Shown here one piece after another: positions 1-8,305 of a stretch of 64,000 nt of DNA. The stretch covers positions 21,567 through 85,566 of the forward strand of contig NZ_SSNW01000013.1 of NCBI RefSeq assembly GCF_004801315.1, in the 5' to 3' direction. Numbering within the stretch: the stretch's first letter is position 1; every line of letters begins with the position of its first letter. The position numbers and the translations under genes were made by a program. Source of the DNA: Deinococcus sp. Arct2-2. Its GTDB lineage: Bacteria > Deinococcota > Deinococci > Deinococcales > Deinococcaceae. The notes under the pieces are model-generated. The model had not been told where the DNA came from. It did not search any database and saw only the letters and a list, made by a program, of their open reading frames with translations.

Positions 1-315
1 GGTGAAACCCTTGCTGCCGGACAGCCGTACATCATCACGGGCGCGGCGTGGACGGGAGAAGCTGAGATTACACGGGTAGAGGTGAGTACAGACGGCGGCC
101 TCCACTGGGCCGAAGCTGAACTGACCGACCCCGCCGAGTCGCATGTGTGGCGGCGCTGGCGCTTCGCGTGGCAGACGCCCAGTACGCCGGGCAAGGCCAC
201 ACTGCTGGCCCGCGCCACCGATTCGGCAGGCTGCACCCAACCCACGCAGCACGCGCCGGGGCAGGGTAAATATATGATTACTTTTCCGCTGCCTATTGCG
301 GTGAGGGTGGAATAG
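1..315 (+). CDS. Sulfite oxidase-type molybdopterin oxidoreductase, C-terminal part
   Basis: The window opens inside this gene; 104 codons in frame 1 remain up to the TAG at 313-315. The visible part matches the Ig-like dimerisation domain (Mo-co_dimer) that ends sulfite oxidase/YedY-related enzymes: a GAAWTGEAEITRVEVSTDGG stretch, then WRRWRFAW and a PGKATLLARATDSAG strand, all typical of that domain. The catalytic Mo-binding half lies upstream of the window, so substrate and cofactor type cannot be judged. The next gene is convergent, with 3 bases between stops. Family call is good; exact enzyme unknown. Confidence 0.8.
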   Translation, partial: GETLAAGQPYIITGAAWTGEAEITRVEVSTDGGLHWAEAELTDPAESHVWRRWRFAWQTPSTPGKATLLARATDSAGCTQPTQHAPGQGKYMITFPLPIAVRVE

Positions 316-318
316 GGG

Positions 319-930
319 CTATTCGGACGGCGTCCCTTCGCCGCTCGGGTCAGCGAACACAGGCGCGGCCAGATGCAGTGCGTGACGGCGAATATCAGCG
401 GGCCAATCGGCGCTGTGGGCTACAAACCCCGCTTGATCGCGGGCATACAGGGCGCGTGAGGCGGCTTCGAAGTGCGGCAGATTTCCGGCCATCGCCCCTA
501 GAAAACGGTCTGCGGCGGCCTGAGCCTGTTGTACCCGCTCCTGGCCGGGGTTTTGTTTGCGGGCCTCGTCTACCAAGCGGCGCAAGGTGGCCGACGCCCC
601 GCCCCGCTGAAGTTCCAGCCAGTCCCAGTGACGCGGCAACAACGAGATCTCACGCGAAACAATGCCCAGTTTCGGGCGTCCGGGGCCAGCTTTGGCAGGC
701 GCAGAGGCCGGAGCGCTTGGCAACGGCGCTTCCCGCTCCAGCACCTCGGACAGTGTGCCACGTAGGTTGAAATCGGCCTGCCTCCCACTGCGGTCTTCAA
801 AAATCAGAATGGACGATGCGGCGTCAAGTGAATCCGCTTGAGTTTTCAACTCGGTCAGGACATCGTGCAGAGAGCCTGTGAGAAGGTGCAGGGAGCCATG
901 AAAGGCTGTGTAGGTGGGCAATTCGTCCAT
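319..930 (-). CDS. DUF2239 family protein
   Basis: A 203-residue protein with the two conserved DUF2239 blocks: an N-terminal YTAFHGS...ILIFEDRSGRQADFNLRG part and a central [41 protein letters not shown] part. The family is widespread in bacteria and has no established function; the GRPKLG...LRRLVDEARK segment with its basic helix looks like a short DNA- or RNA-binding unit, which is only an inference. The start ATG at 930 lies 6 bases after a perfect-looking TAGAAT -10 box, so the mRNA is probably leaderless. Two 17-bp direct repeats overlap this promoter, which suggests tight, possibly autogenous, control. Confidence 0.85.
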   Translation of the reverse strand: MDELPTYTAFHGSLHLLTGSLHDVLTELKTQADSLDAASSILIFEDRSGRQADFNLRGTLSEVLEREAPLPSAPASAPAKAGPGRPKLGIVSREISLLPRHWDWLELQRGGASATLRRLVDEARKQNPGQERVQQAQAAADRFLGAMAGNLPHFEAASRALYARDQAGFVAHSADWPADIRRHALHLAAPVFADPSGEGTPSE

Positions 931-936
931 AGCAGG

Positions 937-965
937 ATTCTATCCGGGTAAAATAAAGATGTCAA
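937..965 (-). promoter_or_regulatory. Strong sigma-70 type promoter of the DUF2239 gene, leaderless
   Basis: On the minus strand TTGACA (960-965) and TAGAAT (937-942) are separated by exactly 17 bases, and the ATG at 930 follows the -10 box after 6 bases. This geometry gives a transcript that begins at or next to the start codon. Leaderless mRNAs of this kind are common in Deinococcus. Confidence 0.75.
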
Positions 966-985
966 TTTTATCCGGGTAGAATAAA
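941..985. repeat. Two 17-bp direct repeats overlapping the promoter (operator candidate)
   Basis: TATCCGGGTAAAATAAA at 941-957 and TATCCGGGTAGAATAAA at 969-985 differ at one base and start 28 bp apart. The first fills the spacer between -10 and -35 of the DUF2239 promoter, the second lies just upstream of the -35. A protein binding both would block or control RNA polymerase. Confidence 0.6.
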
Positions 986-1521
986 TGGCTTAGGCTCAAA
1001 CGTCACGGTAAGTTGCTGTGAAGGTACGTAGCTAAAAAGTATGGCTGTGGGTCACGTTGGCAACTTGGTTTTCCTTCCAAGAAGTTCCAGACCAGCCCCA
1101 GTTCCCTGTGGGAAGCAGCGAATTGGCGTGCAATGCCGAACACAATATTCTGCGTGTCACACGAGGAAAATTTTGTCCCAAGCTGCGACACGGAAGTGAT
1201 AACGCCTGCTTTTCAACTCGGCTGATGGCCCTCGGAGCAATGGCTACGGACTTGGGACTTTTGTCTACGGATAAATCGTATTCCGTACCGTCAAATCCGC
1301 TCCATACCAAACTTTCCTATTTAAACTAGAGAGCAGCCAATTAAAGCTTGTTCTCAGGAATGACTCATTGTACTGGGGCGTACTTTGATAGAAGAGAATG
1401 CCTATTAAATTTCATTTGTCGGTAGAGTAGACAATTTTAAGAACCAAGACGCAGTTTTACGAAGCCCTCTCCCTTTGTCATACCAAAGGGTAAGCTTTCT
1501 ATAGTTTCCGGAGGATTTACT
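986..1521. other. Intergenic region without a supported gene
   Basis: About 540 bases between divergent genes. Short open frames exist on both strands (for example 1032-1310 minus and 1057-1329 plus) but they lack a ribosome site, overlap each other and resemble no known family. The last part (about 1490-1521) is the leader of the fasciclin gene, with GGAGGA at 1510-1515. Otherwise nothing is recognised. Confidence 0.5.
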
Positions 1522-2001
1522 ATGAAGAAGATGCTTGTTTTGACTGCCATGATGTTTGCTACACCTGCCTTCGCCGGAGGCGGAAGCGCCGTGCCCACTG
1601 GCAACACCATTGCCGCTATCGTGTCCAACGACCCGAATTTCAGCACCCTCTTGACGGCTGTGCAGGCCGCAGGATTGGCGAGCACCCTCAGCAGCGCTGG
1701 CCCGTTCACGGTATTTGCACCGACCAACGCCGCGTTTGCCAAAGTGCCACAAGACCAACTGACGGCCCTCCTGAACGACCCAGCCGCTCTGAAGGCATTG
1801 CTGCTGTACCACGTCGTACCGGGCCGCGTCACTGCCGCTCAGGTGGTCACATTGAGTACCGCCAAAACAGTGAACGGAGCCAACGTGACCATTGCGGTCA
1901 ACGGCGGTACGGTATCTATCAACGACGCGACGGTGACGAAGACGGATATTGCAGCCAGCAACGGCATCATTCATGTCATCGATACTGTGTTGATGCCCTG
2001 A
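1522..2001 (+). CDS. Secreted fasciclin (FAS1) domain protein
   Basis: A 159-residue protein. Residues 1-18 form a signal peptide (MKKMLVLTAMMFATPAFA). The rest is one FAS1 domain with its H1 and H2 signatures: FTVFAPTNAAFAKVP and, near the end, ASNGIIHVIDTVLMP; the YHVVPG motif lies between them. FAS1 proteins are extracellular or periplasmic and act in adhesion or matrix binding; no enzymatic role is known. Length is typical of single-domain bacterial members. A GGAGGA ribosome site precedes the ATG by about 6 bases. It appears to be a single-gene transcript with a weak hairpin after the stop. Confidence 0.93.
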   Translation: MKKMLVLTAMMFATPAFAGGGSAVPTGNTIAAIVSNDPNFSTLLTAVQAAGLASTLSSAGPFTVFAPTNAAFAKVPQDQLTALLNDPAALKALLLYHVVPGRVTAAQVVTLSTAKTVNGANVTIAVNGGTVSINDATVTKTDIAASNGIIHVIDTVLMP

Positions 2002-2024
2002 ACAAGGCACCAAATAATTGAGAC

Positions 2025-2067
2025 GGGGAGTGGCGGCCAACCGGCTGTTTCTCCCCTTCTTTGTTTC
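2025..2067 (+). terminator. Possible terminator of the fasciclin gene
   Basis: GGGGAG (2025-2030) pairs with CTCCCC (2051-2056), with a further GGC/GCC-type inner pairing, followed by a T-rich tract TTCTTTGTTT. The stem is short and the tract interrupted, so strength is uncertain. Confidence 0.45.
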
Positions 2068-2181
2068 GTAGGAGTAAGTTTTAATTCATAACACGGATTC
2101 CACATCATTTCCTGAAATCCTTCCTATACCTAGCCGTTTCGCTTGGATCAACAGCCAAATCAGACGTCTTTTCACCGAAAT

Positions 2182-3498
2182 ATGCTCAAGAGGATACGCC
2201 TTATGCTCTGTTCGCCGTTTCGCCTATCACAATCTCAGGGTTTTAAGATTTTGGGTGCATTGGTCTTGCTTGGGGCGCTCTGCTCTTGCAACCCCGCTCC
2301 CCGCACTGCGGCTGTTCCGGCCTCTGTTCCACTTGGCTCTCCCCCACCAGTTGCCGAATCTGCGGCTGTTGAGACAGTGAGAGAGCCGCAACCTGCAAAG
2401 ATTCAGTTGCTCTGGAGCGTTCCGGAACCCGTGCTGCGCGGTGAGCAGGTGTCACGCCCATTGGTTCACCGCTCGCTGAGCCTCCCGCTGACGGCCCAAC
2501 AACTGGGTCAGGTCAGAGCCGATGGCAACGTGAATGCCCTCCGGCCCGCACTGAAAGCGGTATTTGCCCAAATTGAAGCACGTCAACCGCGTGATCTCCG
2601 TTTCGTGAGGCAAGCGGGAGGTTGGGTCGGTCAGGCGCAAACGGGCTGGAAGGTGAATCGCGACAAGACCGAAGCCGCGTTGCTGCGTGCCGTGCAGCAG
2701 GGCGAATCAAGCACCAATGTATCGGTAGCGTTGGTGGCCCCACGACGCAGTGTGGCTTGGGCAGCTGGTCAGGGATTGGCGTATATCGGCACCGGAACAT
2801 CGTCGTTTACGGGCAGTCCCGAATTCCGAGTCCACAATGTCCGGGTGGGGGCCAGCCGGGTAAACGGCGAGTGGCTGGCCCCCGGCGCAGAATTCAATTT
2901 CAATGCTTCCCTTGGCCCAATCAGCGCCAGCACGGGCTTTAGGCAAGGCTACGTGGTCACTGGCAATACCCTGAGCGTGGAAGATGGCGGCGGCGTATGC
3001 CAAGTCAGCACAACAGTGTTCCGGGCGGCTTTCGGTGCCGGACTGCCCATTACCGAGCGGCACGCGCATTCGTATCAGGTGGGCTATTACGGCGCTCCGG
3101 GCTTAGACGCCGCCGTGTACGCCCCCGCCAAAAATCTGCGTTGGCGCAACGATACCGCAGGATTTATGCTGATTCAGGCCGACTGGGATGTGAAGGCCGC
3201 TCGCCTCAGCGTGCATCTGTTTGGCCGCCCGGATGGAAGAACCGTGCAGATCGGTGCGCCCAAACTCTCCGGTACCCGCACCGCGCCGCCGCCCACCTTT
3301 ATTGCCGATTCCAAAATGGCGGCAGGCACAGTCCGCCGAATAGACATGCCCGCAGCGGGGGCACAGGTCACCGTGGCCCGGCAGATTAAATTTGCAGACG
3401 GCAAGCTGCGGCGCGAAGTGGTATCCAGTACTTACCGAGCATGGGGCGGCGTTTTTGCTGTGCCGAAAGGTGACAGCCGCCTTGATACCTCAAACTGA
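2182..3498 (+). CDS. VanW family lipoprotein
   Basis: The protein has a VanW domain in its second half: RVGASRVNGEWLAPGAEFNF, then GYVVTGN...EDGGGVCQVSTTVFRAAF, and ERHAHSYQVGYY, the hallmark of the family. VanW proteins occur near some vancomycin-resistance genes and in many cell-wall contexts, but their reaction is not known. The N-terminus carries a basic stretch, a hydrophobic core (ILGALVLLGALCS) and a lipobox ending in Cys, so it is probably an exported lipoprotein. ATG at 2182 is chosen; the frame is also open from a TTG at 2143 and there is another ATG at 2203. None has a clear ribosome site. Confidence 0.85.
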   Translation: MLKRIRLMLCSPFRLSQSQGFKILGALVLLGALCSCNPAPRTAAVPASVPLGSPPPVAESAAVETVREPQPAKIQLLWSVPEPVLRGEQVSRPLVHRSLSLPLTAQQLGQVRADGNVNALRPALKAVFAQIEARQPRDLRFVRQAGGWVGQAQTGWKVNRDKTEAALLRAVQQGESSTNVSVALVAPRRSVAWAAGQGLAYIGTGTSSFTGSPEFRVHNVRVGASRVNGEWLAPGAEFNFNASLGPISASTGFRQGYVVTGNTLSVEDGGGVCQVSTTVFRAAFGAGLPITERHAHSYQVGYYGAPGLDAAVYAPAKNLRWRNDTAGFMLIQADWDVKAARLSVHLFGRPDGRTVQIGAPKLSGTRTAPPPTFIADSKMAAGTVRRIDMPAAGAQVTVARQIKFADGKLRREVVSSTYRAWGGVFAVPKGDSRLDTSN

Positions 3499-3554
3499 AT
3501 GAATCAAACTCGGCGGCCCTACACGGAAGATACGGGGCGCTAAAGCAACACAGC

Positions 3555-3992
3555 TCAGGGTTTGGCTTTAGGAGACAAGGCTACGATAGAAAACCAGAAT
3601 GTCTCAAAAGATTTGATGACTTCTACAAACTCGCTGATGGTCACGGGCTTGGGAATATAGGCATTGGCGTGCAGGTTGTAGCTCCGCCAAATGTCACTTT
3701 CCGCCCGCGAAGTCGTGAGGACAATGACCGGAATATTGCGGAGATACTGATCGAGTTTCAGAACATCCAACACTTCCAGCCCACTCATGCGCGGCATATT
3801 CAGGTCGAGCAAGATGACGTCTGGCGTGGGCTTTTCTGTATATGGCCCTTCTCGCCGCAAGAAACGCAGGGCTTCTACACCGTCTTTAGCCACATGCAAT
3901 TGGTGGGGAAAGTCGGCCTCTGTAAACGCTTCTTCCGTCAACATCACATCGGCAGGATTGTCTTCGACCAGCAAAATTTCAATAGACTTCAT
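3555..3992 (-). CDS. Single-domain response regulator (Rcp1/CheY-like)
   Basis: A 145-residue receiver domain with no output domain. Acidic pocket D11, phosphoacceptor D63 (in VILLDLNMPRMSG), the TT switch and the YIPKP Lys are all present. The form EILLVEDNPADVMLTEEAF is typical of Rcp-type regulators that pair with phytochrome-like or CHASE3 histidine kinases. The start at 3992 is chosen because AGGAG lies 7 bases upstream; the open frame goes on upstream but that part is not regulator-like. The sensor kinase gene lies 112 bases upstream on the same strand, so the two are likely co-transcribed with the kinase first and form one phosphorelay pair. Confidence 0.93.
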   Translation of the reverse strand: MKSIEILLVEDNPADVMLTEEAFTEADFPHQLHVAKDGVEALRFLRREGPYTEKPTPDVILLDLNMPRMSGLEVLDVLKLDQYLRNIPVIVLTTSRAESDIWRSYNLHANAYIPKPVTISEFVEVIKSFETFWFSIVALSPKAKP

Positions 3993-4104
3993 AGGTACTC
4001 CTGAGCGGGGACTGAATTGGTCTGACGGGACTGATAAGACGGAAGTGGTCAGCCAAATAAAGGGCAATAGACGGGACAAATTGTAGCCGATGAGGACGGG
4101 TCAT

Positions 4105-5751
4105 TTAAAACGGGGCCGTCGAAGGGGGATCTGGCTCCAGCTTGCCTTCGGCGCCCGCAGGCAAGAGAGGATTTGAAGACCGCCCAAGACTCGCGGGAGC
4201 GTGTGGAACGGTAAAAGAGAACACGCTGCCTTGGCCCAACACGCTGTTGAGACTGAGCGTTCCGCCGTGCTGCTCTACGGCGGTGCGGGTCACCGCTAGG
4301 CCTATGCCGCTGCCCTCATATTCGCTGGGGCCGTGCAACCGTTGAAACACCCCAAAAATCCGGTCATGGTACTGAGGTTCGATGCCGATGCCGTTGTCGT
4401 GTACGCAAACCGTCCAGTGGGTTCCGTCATCTTGGGCCGATACGCTGACATGCGCTGGCCGTCCCTCGGCACGAAACTTCAGGGCATTGCCGATCAGGTT
4501 CAAAAAGACATGCCGCAGAAGTTCGGGGTTGCCCCATACGACAGGCATGGACTCTACCCGGACCTCTGCGCCCTGAATTTGGAGTTGCAGGTCGTCCAAC
4601 ACCTGCGCCACGATTTCGGCGGTGTTGACTGCACTAAAATTGCGTCCGCTTTGCCGAACCCGCGAATAGGCCAGCAAGTCTTGAATCAGGTATTTGAGGC
4701 GCTGGGTGGCCGAAATGGTGAACGCAATGTACTGGTCGGCGCGTTCGTCAAGTTGGCCCGTGTAGCGCTTAGAGAGCAGTTCCGTATAACTGCCGATGGT
4801 TCTGAGCGGCTCCTGAAGGTCATGGCTGGCCACATACGCAAACTGCTCTAACTCGCGGTTGCTGCGCTCTAGCGCGGTGTTGGTGGTTCGGAGCGCCTGC
4901 TCACGCTCTTTGACGGCCCCCGCCATGATCTGAAATTGCTGCCCCAGTTCACGCAGTTCCAGCAGAGGCGTGGGCGGAAGGCGGTCATCGTAATCGCCCG
5001 CCGCCATCTGCCGCGCCCGCGCCGTCACGTCCTGCACGTTGCCCGCTACTGTTCTGGCCGCCCGGATTGCGGTCAGGATCAAGAGCAAAACACTGAGCAG
5101 CAAGCCCAGCAACGTCACCGCCCGCACGTTGCGGAGGGTGGCGGTACTCGACAGGAGCGCCGCGTTCAAGCGGGCATTTTCTCTGGACTGCATGGCATTC
5201 AGCGTTTGCCGCGCCTCGTCCAGCGTGCGTTTGCCGCTGCCGTCGCTGACCAATTTGACGGCCGCATCCAAGCTTTCCCGGCGGGCCGCAATTTCGGGGA
5301 GAGCCGCCTGACGGTCCCACGCGCCGATCAGGAGAGCGACCCGGTTCAAATCCACCCGCTGCTGATCGGTCACGCTGGACTTACGGAGCGCCTCGATATG
5401 ACCGGGAAAGATTTTTTTGGTGTTCGTGTATGGCTGCAAAAAGGATTGCATACCGGTGATGACGTAGCCGCGTTGCCCCCGCTCTAGATCGGCAGTATCG
5501 CGCAGGAGCATCGTGATCAGGGTCAGCCGCGCCTGAGCCTCACTGACCAGTGCGGCGCTCCGGGCATTGCGGTCTACGGCCACCAAGACCGACACGCCCA
5601 CGCCCAGCAACAACAGCAGCGGCAACCAAAACGGCCTCAGGATAAAGCTGATCAGCGGTTGGCCGGGTGACGTGTACTGAGCTGGATCACCCCGCTCCTG
5701 TCTGGACGGATCGGCAGGAGCGGCACTGAGAGGACGATCCGGGGCCGACAT
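4105..5751 (-). CDS. CHASE3-HAMP sensor histidine kinase
   Basis: A 548-residue membrane kinase. One transmembrane helix near residues 40-58, a CHASE3 sensing domain (about 65-205, with RDTADLERGQRGYVITG), a second helix near 212-230, HAMP (about 230-285), a coiled coil, then HisKA with phosphoacceptor H310 in ASHDLQEPLRTIGSYTELL, and an HATPase_c domain with N box (NLIGNALKF), G1 (DNGIGI) and G2 (GSGIGLAV). The signal is unknown; CHASE3 faces outside the cytoplasm. It lies upstream of and on the same strand as the single-domain regulator, the likely phosphate acceptor. Confidence 0.93.
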   Translation of the reverse strand: MSAPDRPLSAAPADPSRQERGDPAQYTSPGQPLISFILRPFWLPLLLLLGVGVSVLVAVDRNARSAALVSEAQARLTLITMLLRDTADLERGQRGYVITGMQSFLQPYTNTKKIFPGHIEALRKSSVTDQQRVDLNRVALLIGAWDRQAALPEIAARRESLDAAVKLVSDGSGKRTLDEARQTLNAMQSRENARLNAALLSSTATLRNVRAVTLLGLLLSVLLLILTAIRAARTVAGNVQDVTARARQMAAGDYDDRLPPTPLLELRELGQQFQIMAGAVKEREQALRTTNTALERSNRELEQFAYVASHDLQEPLRTIGSYTELLSKRYTGQLDERADQYIAFTISATQRLKYLIQDLLAYSRVRQSGRNFSAVNTAEIVAQVLDDLQLQIQGAEVRVESMPVVWGNPELLRHVFLNLIGNALKFRAEGRPAHVSVSAQDDGTHWTVCVHDNGIGIEPQYHDRIFGVFQRLHGPSEYEGSGIGLAVTRTAVEQHGGTLSLNSVLGQGSVFSFTVPHAPASLGRSSNPLLPAGAEGKLEPDPPSTAPF

Positions 5752-5910
5752 TCCGTAAAAGTTTAGAAGAAAGGCGGTGACCTCGCTGTACTTTTTTAGT
5801 GGTCTGAGACAAATATCACGTCTGGATTCTGTGGTTTAGAACGTTGACTAGGCTGAGGCCTGCCCTCTAACCAACGTTGTGACCGGGCAGCAAGGAGCTG
5901 TAAAGCAGCA

Positions 5911-5943
5911 GAAAAAGCCACCCAAACACAAAGGTTTGGATGG
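5911..5943 (-). terminator. Intrinsic terminator after the tryptophan dioxygenase gene
   Basis: On the minus strand a 10-bp stem (5943-5934 with 5927-5918, one G-U pair) closes a 6-base loop and is followed by CTTTTTC. It lies about 50 bases after the stop at 5994. Confidence 0.8.
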
Positions 5944-5993
5944 GTCTATGTAGGGAAGCGCTCTTGCTCAGGCCGGCCCGCGCTTTTCCTCAT

Positions 5994-6857
5994 TTACAGA
6001 CTGGTTCTGACTTGCCACAGCTCCGGAAAAAGGACGATTTCTAGGGCTTTGCGGAGGTAGCCCGCGCCGCTGGTGCCGCCGCTGCCTGTTTTAAAGCCGA
6101 TGGTGCGCTCCACAGTCGTCAGGTGATTAAAGCGCCATGCCCGGAAGTTATCTTCTACATCCAGTAACTTTTCGGCCAGTTCGTACAAGTCCCAGTACTC
6201 TTCGGGGTTGCGGTACACGGTGAGCCACGCGGCCAGCACGTCGGCGTTTTCCACAGGCTTCTTCGTAAAGTCGCGCTTTAGGACTTCGGCAGGCACAGGC
6301 AACCCCCGCGCCGCCAGCAATTGCAGCGTCAAGTCGTACACGCTTGGGGCAGTCAGCGCGGCCTGAAGGGGATCAAGCAGGTCGGCGCGGTGGGCGTGGG
6401 GCCGTAGCAGGGCGGGGTCGCGGTTGCCCAGCAGCACTTCTACCATGCGGTACTGCGCCGATTGGAAGCCGGAGGCACGCCCAAACGCGTCGCGGAACTG
6501 CAAGTAGTCCGCAGGCGTCATGGTTTTCAATACGTCCCAAGCATTGGTCATCTGCTGCTGCGCCTTGACCACCCTAGAAAGCATCTTCAGCGGCGCATCG
6601 GTGACGCCCGCCGCCAGCAAGGTCATGGCCGCCGTCAGCTCGCGCACCACCAACGACATCCAGATCTCGGAGACGTGATGCACCGACACGAACAGATGCT
6701 CGTCGTGCGCTGTGGTCACAGGTTTGTGCGCCGACAGCAGGGTATCTATTTGCAGATACTCCACGTAACTCAGCGCCCGCGAGAAATCGCCGTAAGCACG
6801 TTCGGCAGAGTTCGGGTCTGGATCGGCAGGGGCAGCCGGAAGATGGGGATCGCTCAT
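5994..6857 (-). CDS. kynA: Tryptophan 2,3-dioxygenase
   Basis: A 287-residue haem enzyme that opens the indole ring of L-tryptophan to N-formylkynurenine, the first step of the kynurenine pathway. Family signatures: LSYVEYLQIDTLLSAH near the start, HDEHLFVSVHHVSEIWM around residue 51-67 (active-site His), and WRFNHLTTVERTIG with the probable haem-ligand His at 245, followed by the TGSGGTSGAGYL loop that closes on substrate. Length fits bacterial TDO. No other kynurenine gene lies next to it; it seems to be monocistronic with its own terminator. Confidence 0.95.
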   Translation of the reverse strand: MSDPHLPAAPADPDPNSAERAYGDFSRALSYVEYLQIDTLLSAHKPVTTAHDEHLFVSVHHVSEIWMSLVVRELTAAMTLLAAGVTDAPLKMLSRVVKAQQQMTNAWDVLKTMTPADYLQFRDAFGRASGFQSAQYRMVEVLLGNRDPALLRPHAHRADLLDPLQAALTAPSVYDLTLQLLAARGLPVPAEVLKRDFTKKPVENADVLAAWLTVYRNPEEYWDLYELAEKLLDVEDNFRAWRFNHLTTVERTIGFKTGSGGTSGAGYLRKALEIVLFPELWQVRTSL

Positions 6858-7186
6858 AGGCTGAGCGTACTCCTAAGTCACAGGCGAGGCACGCGAAAGC
6901 TCATTGAAAGAGCTGACCAGTATGTCTAAGGTAGTGAACTATGCAGACAGGCAGATTCTCGTAAACACGGGCGCCAACAGGGTTTTAACAACAGATTAAT
7001 TTGGGTGCGGGCGGTGCGGCAGGTCGTGAGGCGATTTGCCTCAGCATTCGCTGGCTCATCCTCTACAGCCTCTCCTCTCACCCGAGGCTGTAAATTGAGG
7101 CACAATTCTGTTTCCGGCTCTGGCCTCCGCTCCCCACCGCACCGCATCGATCCCGTTGCATCATCCCGCTGCCCAATGAGACCCCT
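6858..7186. other. Divergent intergenic region
   Basis: About 330 bases separating the dioxygenase gene (leftward) from the ATP-grasp operon (rightward). It must hold both promoters, but I see no clear -35/-10 pair, inverted repeat or small gene. Only a weak GAG-type ribosome site precedes the ATG at 7187. Confidence 0.4.
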
Positions 7187-8305
7187 ATGACTACTCTGCA
7201 CCCGAGCGCCGAAGTGCCTGCCTCTCTCTCGCCCACCACCCGAACCCCCGATACGCTGCCCAAAGTTCTGTTCACCAAAAATTTCAGCGTGACTTCTGCC
7301 CAACTGACGGCGCTTCAGGGCGCTCCCTACGAAGTTTGGGCCAGCCACACCGACCCCGATCACGGCATGTTGGCCGCCGCGCCGCACACCTTTTTAGAGC
7401 CGAAAGGGTTGCTTGGGGACGAGTACGCCGCGTGGCTGCTTTCGGCCTGTGCGGAGCGCGGTATTACGCTGGTGGTTCCCGGCAAAGAGCGCGAGCGGTT
7501 GGGGCACTGGCAACCCGCATTTGCCGAGGCTGGAATAACGTTAATCGTGCCCGCAGATGAGCAGACCCAGCGGCACTTGGAACGCAAAGACGAATTTTTG
7601 CGGGCGTGGGATTCCTCTATTTTGCCCATTCCGCGCTGGACGACTTTCGATACTTCGGCCAGCTTTGAGGACGGCCTGAGTGCGCTACGAGAAGACGGCG
7701 TGCGCCTGTGCGTCAAGCCTGCGCGGGGTATTTATGCCAGCGGGTTCCGGGTGCTGATGGAGCGGCCCGACCTGAATTCCTTCCTGAAGGGCGAGTTGTA
7801 CCAGATGAGCGTGGCGGCGGCGCGGGAAATGTTCGCGGGCCAGGCGCTCCCTACCATGTTGCTGATGCACACGCTGGAAGGCGCGGAACGCAGCATTGAC
7901 TGTGTGGCATGGCAAGGCCGCCTGATACGCGCCGTGGTGCGCCGGAAAGGGGAGCATGGGCAACGCCTAGAAGACCGCCCCGACTTGGTGGCCGCCGCCG
8001 AAAAAATTGCCCAGAAGTACAGTCTCAGCGGCATCTTCAATTTTCAGACCAAAGACGACGGCCACCGCGTCCCACACATGCTGGAGATCAATGCACGGGC
8101 ATCGGGCGGCCTGCGCTACAGCATGGCGGCGGGCATCAATTTCCCGCGCTTGCTGCTGGACGCAGCAACGGGAGCGCTGGACTGGGACGCCTTGCCCACC
8201 GTTCGCACGGGCCTCAGCGTGGCCGAAGACAAGGTGGTGCGCGTGATGGGCACGGCGGAGCTGGCCGAACCGGAAGTGGCCGAACTAGGGGCTGCGGCAG
8301 GATGA
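7187..8305 (+). CDS. ATP-grasp enzyme of the Ter-associated biosynthetic module
   Basis: A 372-residue ATP-grasp protein. The N-terminal third is a Rossmann-like pre-ATP-grasp domain; the ATP-binding core follows (VRLCVKPARGIYASGF) and ends with the metal-binding EINARASGGLRYSMAAG motif. ATP-grasp enzymes join an acyl phosphate to an amine or thiol. It is the first gene of a tightly packed set (next ATG overlaps this stop as ATGA) with PRTase, HAD, StiP and citrate-lyase-like genes. This set is the one described for Ter (tellurium/stress) loci as making a nucleoside-like metabolite. The substrate is unknown. Confidence 0.88.
   Translation: MTTLHPSAEVPASLSPTTRTPDTLPKVLFTKNFSVTSAQLTALQGAPYEVWASHTDPDHGMLAAAPHTFLEPKGLLGDEYAAWLLSACAERGITLVVPGKERERLGHWQPAFAEAGITLIVPADEQTQRHLERKDEFLRAWDSSILPIPRWTTFDTSASFEDGLSALREDGVRLCVKPARGIYASGFRVLMERPDLNSFLKGELYQMSVAAAREMFAGQALPTMLLMHTLEGAERSIDCVAWQGRLIRAVVRRKGEHGQRLEDRPDLVAAAEKIAQKYSLSGIFNFQTKDDGHRVPHMLEINARASGGLRYSMAAGINFPRLLLDAATGALDWDALPTVRTGLSVAEDKVVRVMGTAELAEPEVAELGAAAG

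Noticed and set aside
1003..1329. Overlapping open frames of 60-90 codons on both strands
   Set aside because: No ribosome site, no recognisable motif, mutual overlap; treated as non-coding.
7909..8301. Upstream extension of the PRTase-TRSP frame by 131 codons
   Set aside because: Lies entirely within the ATP-grasp gene, has low-complexity G/R/P composition, and the ATGA overlap at 8302 gives a natural start.
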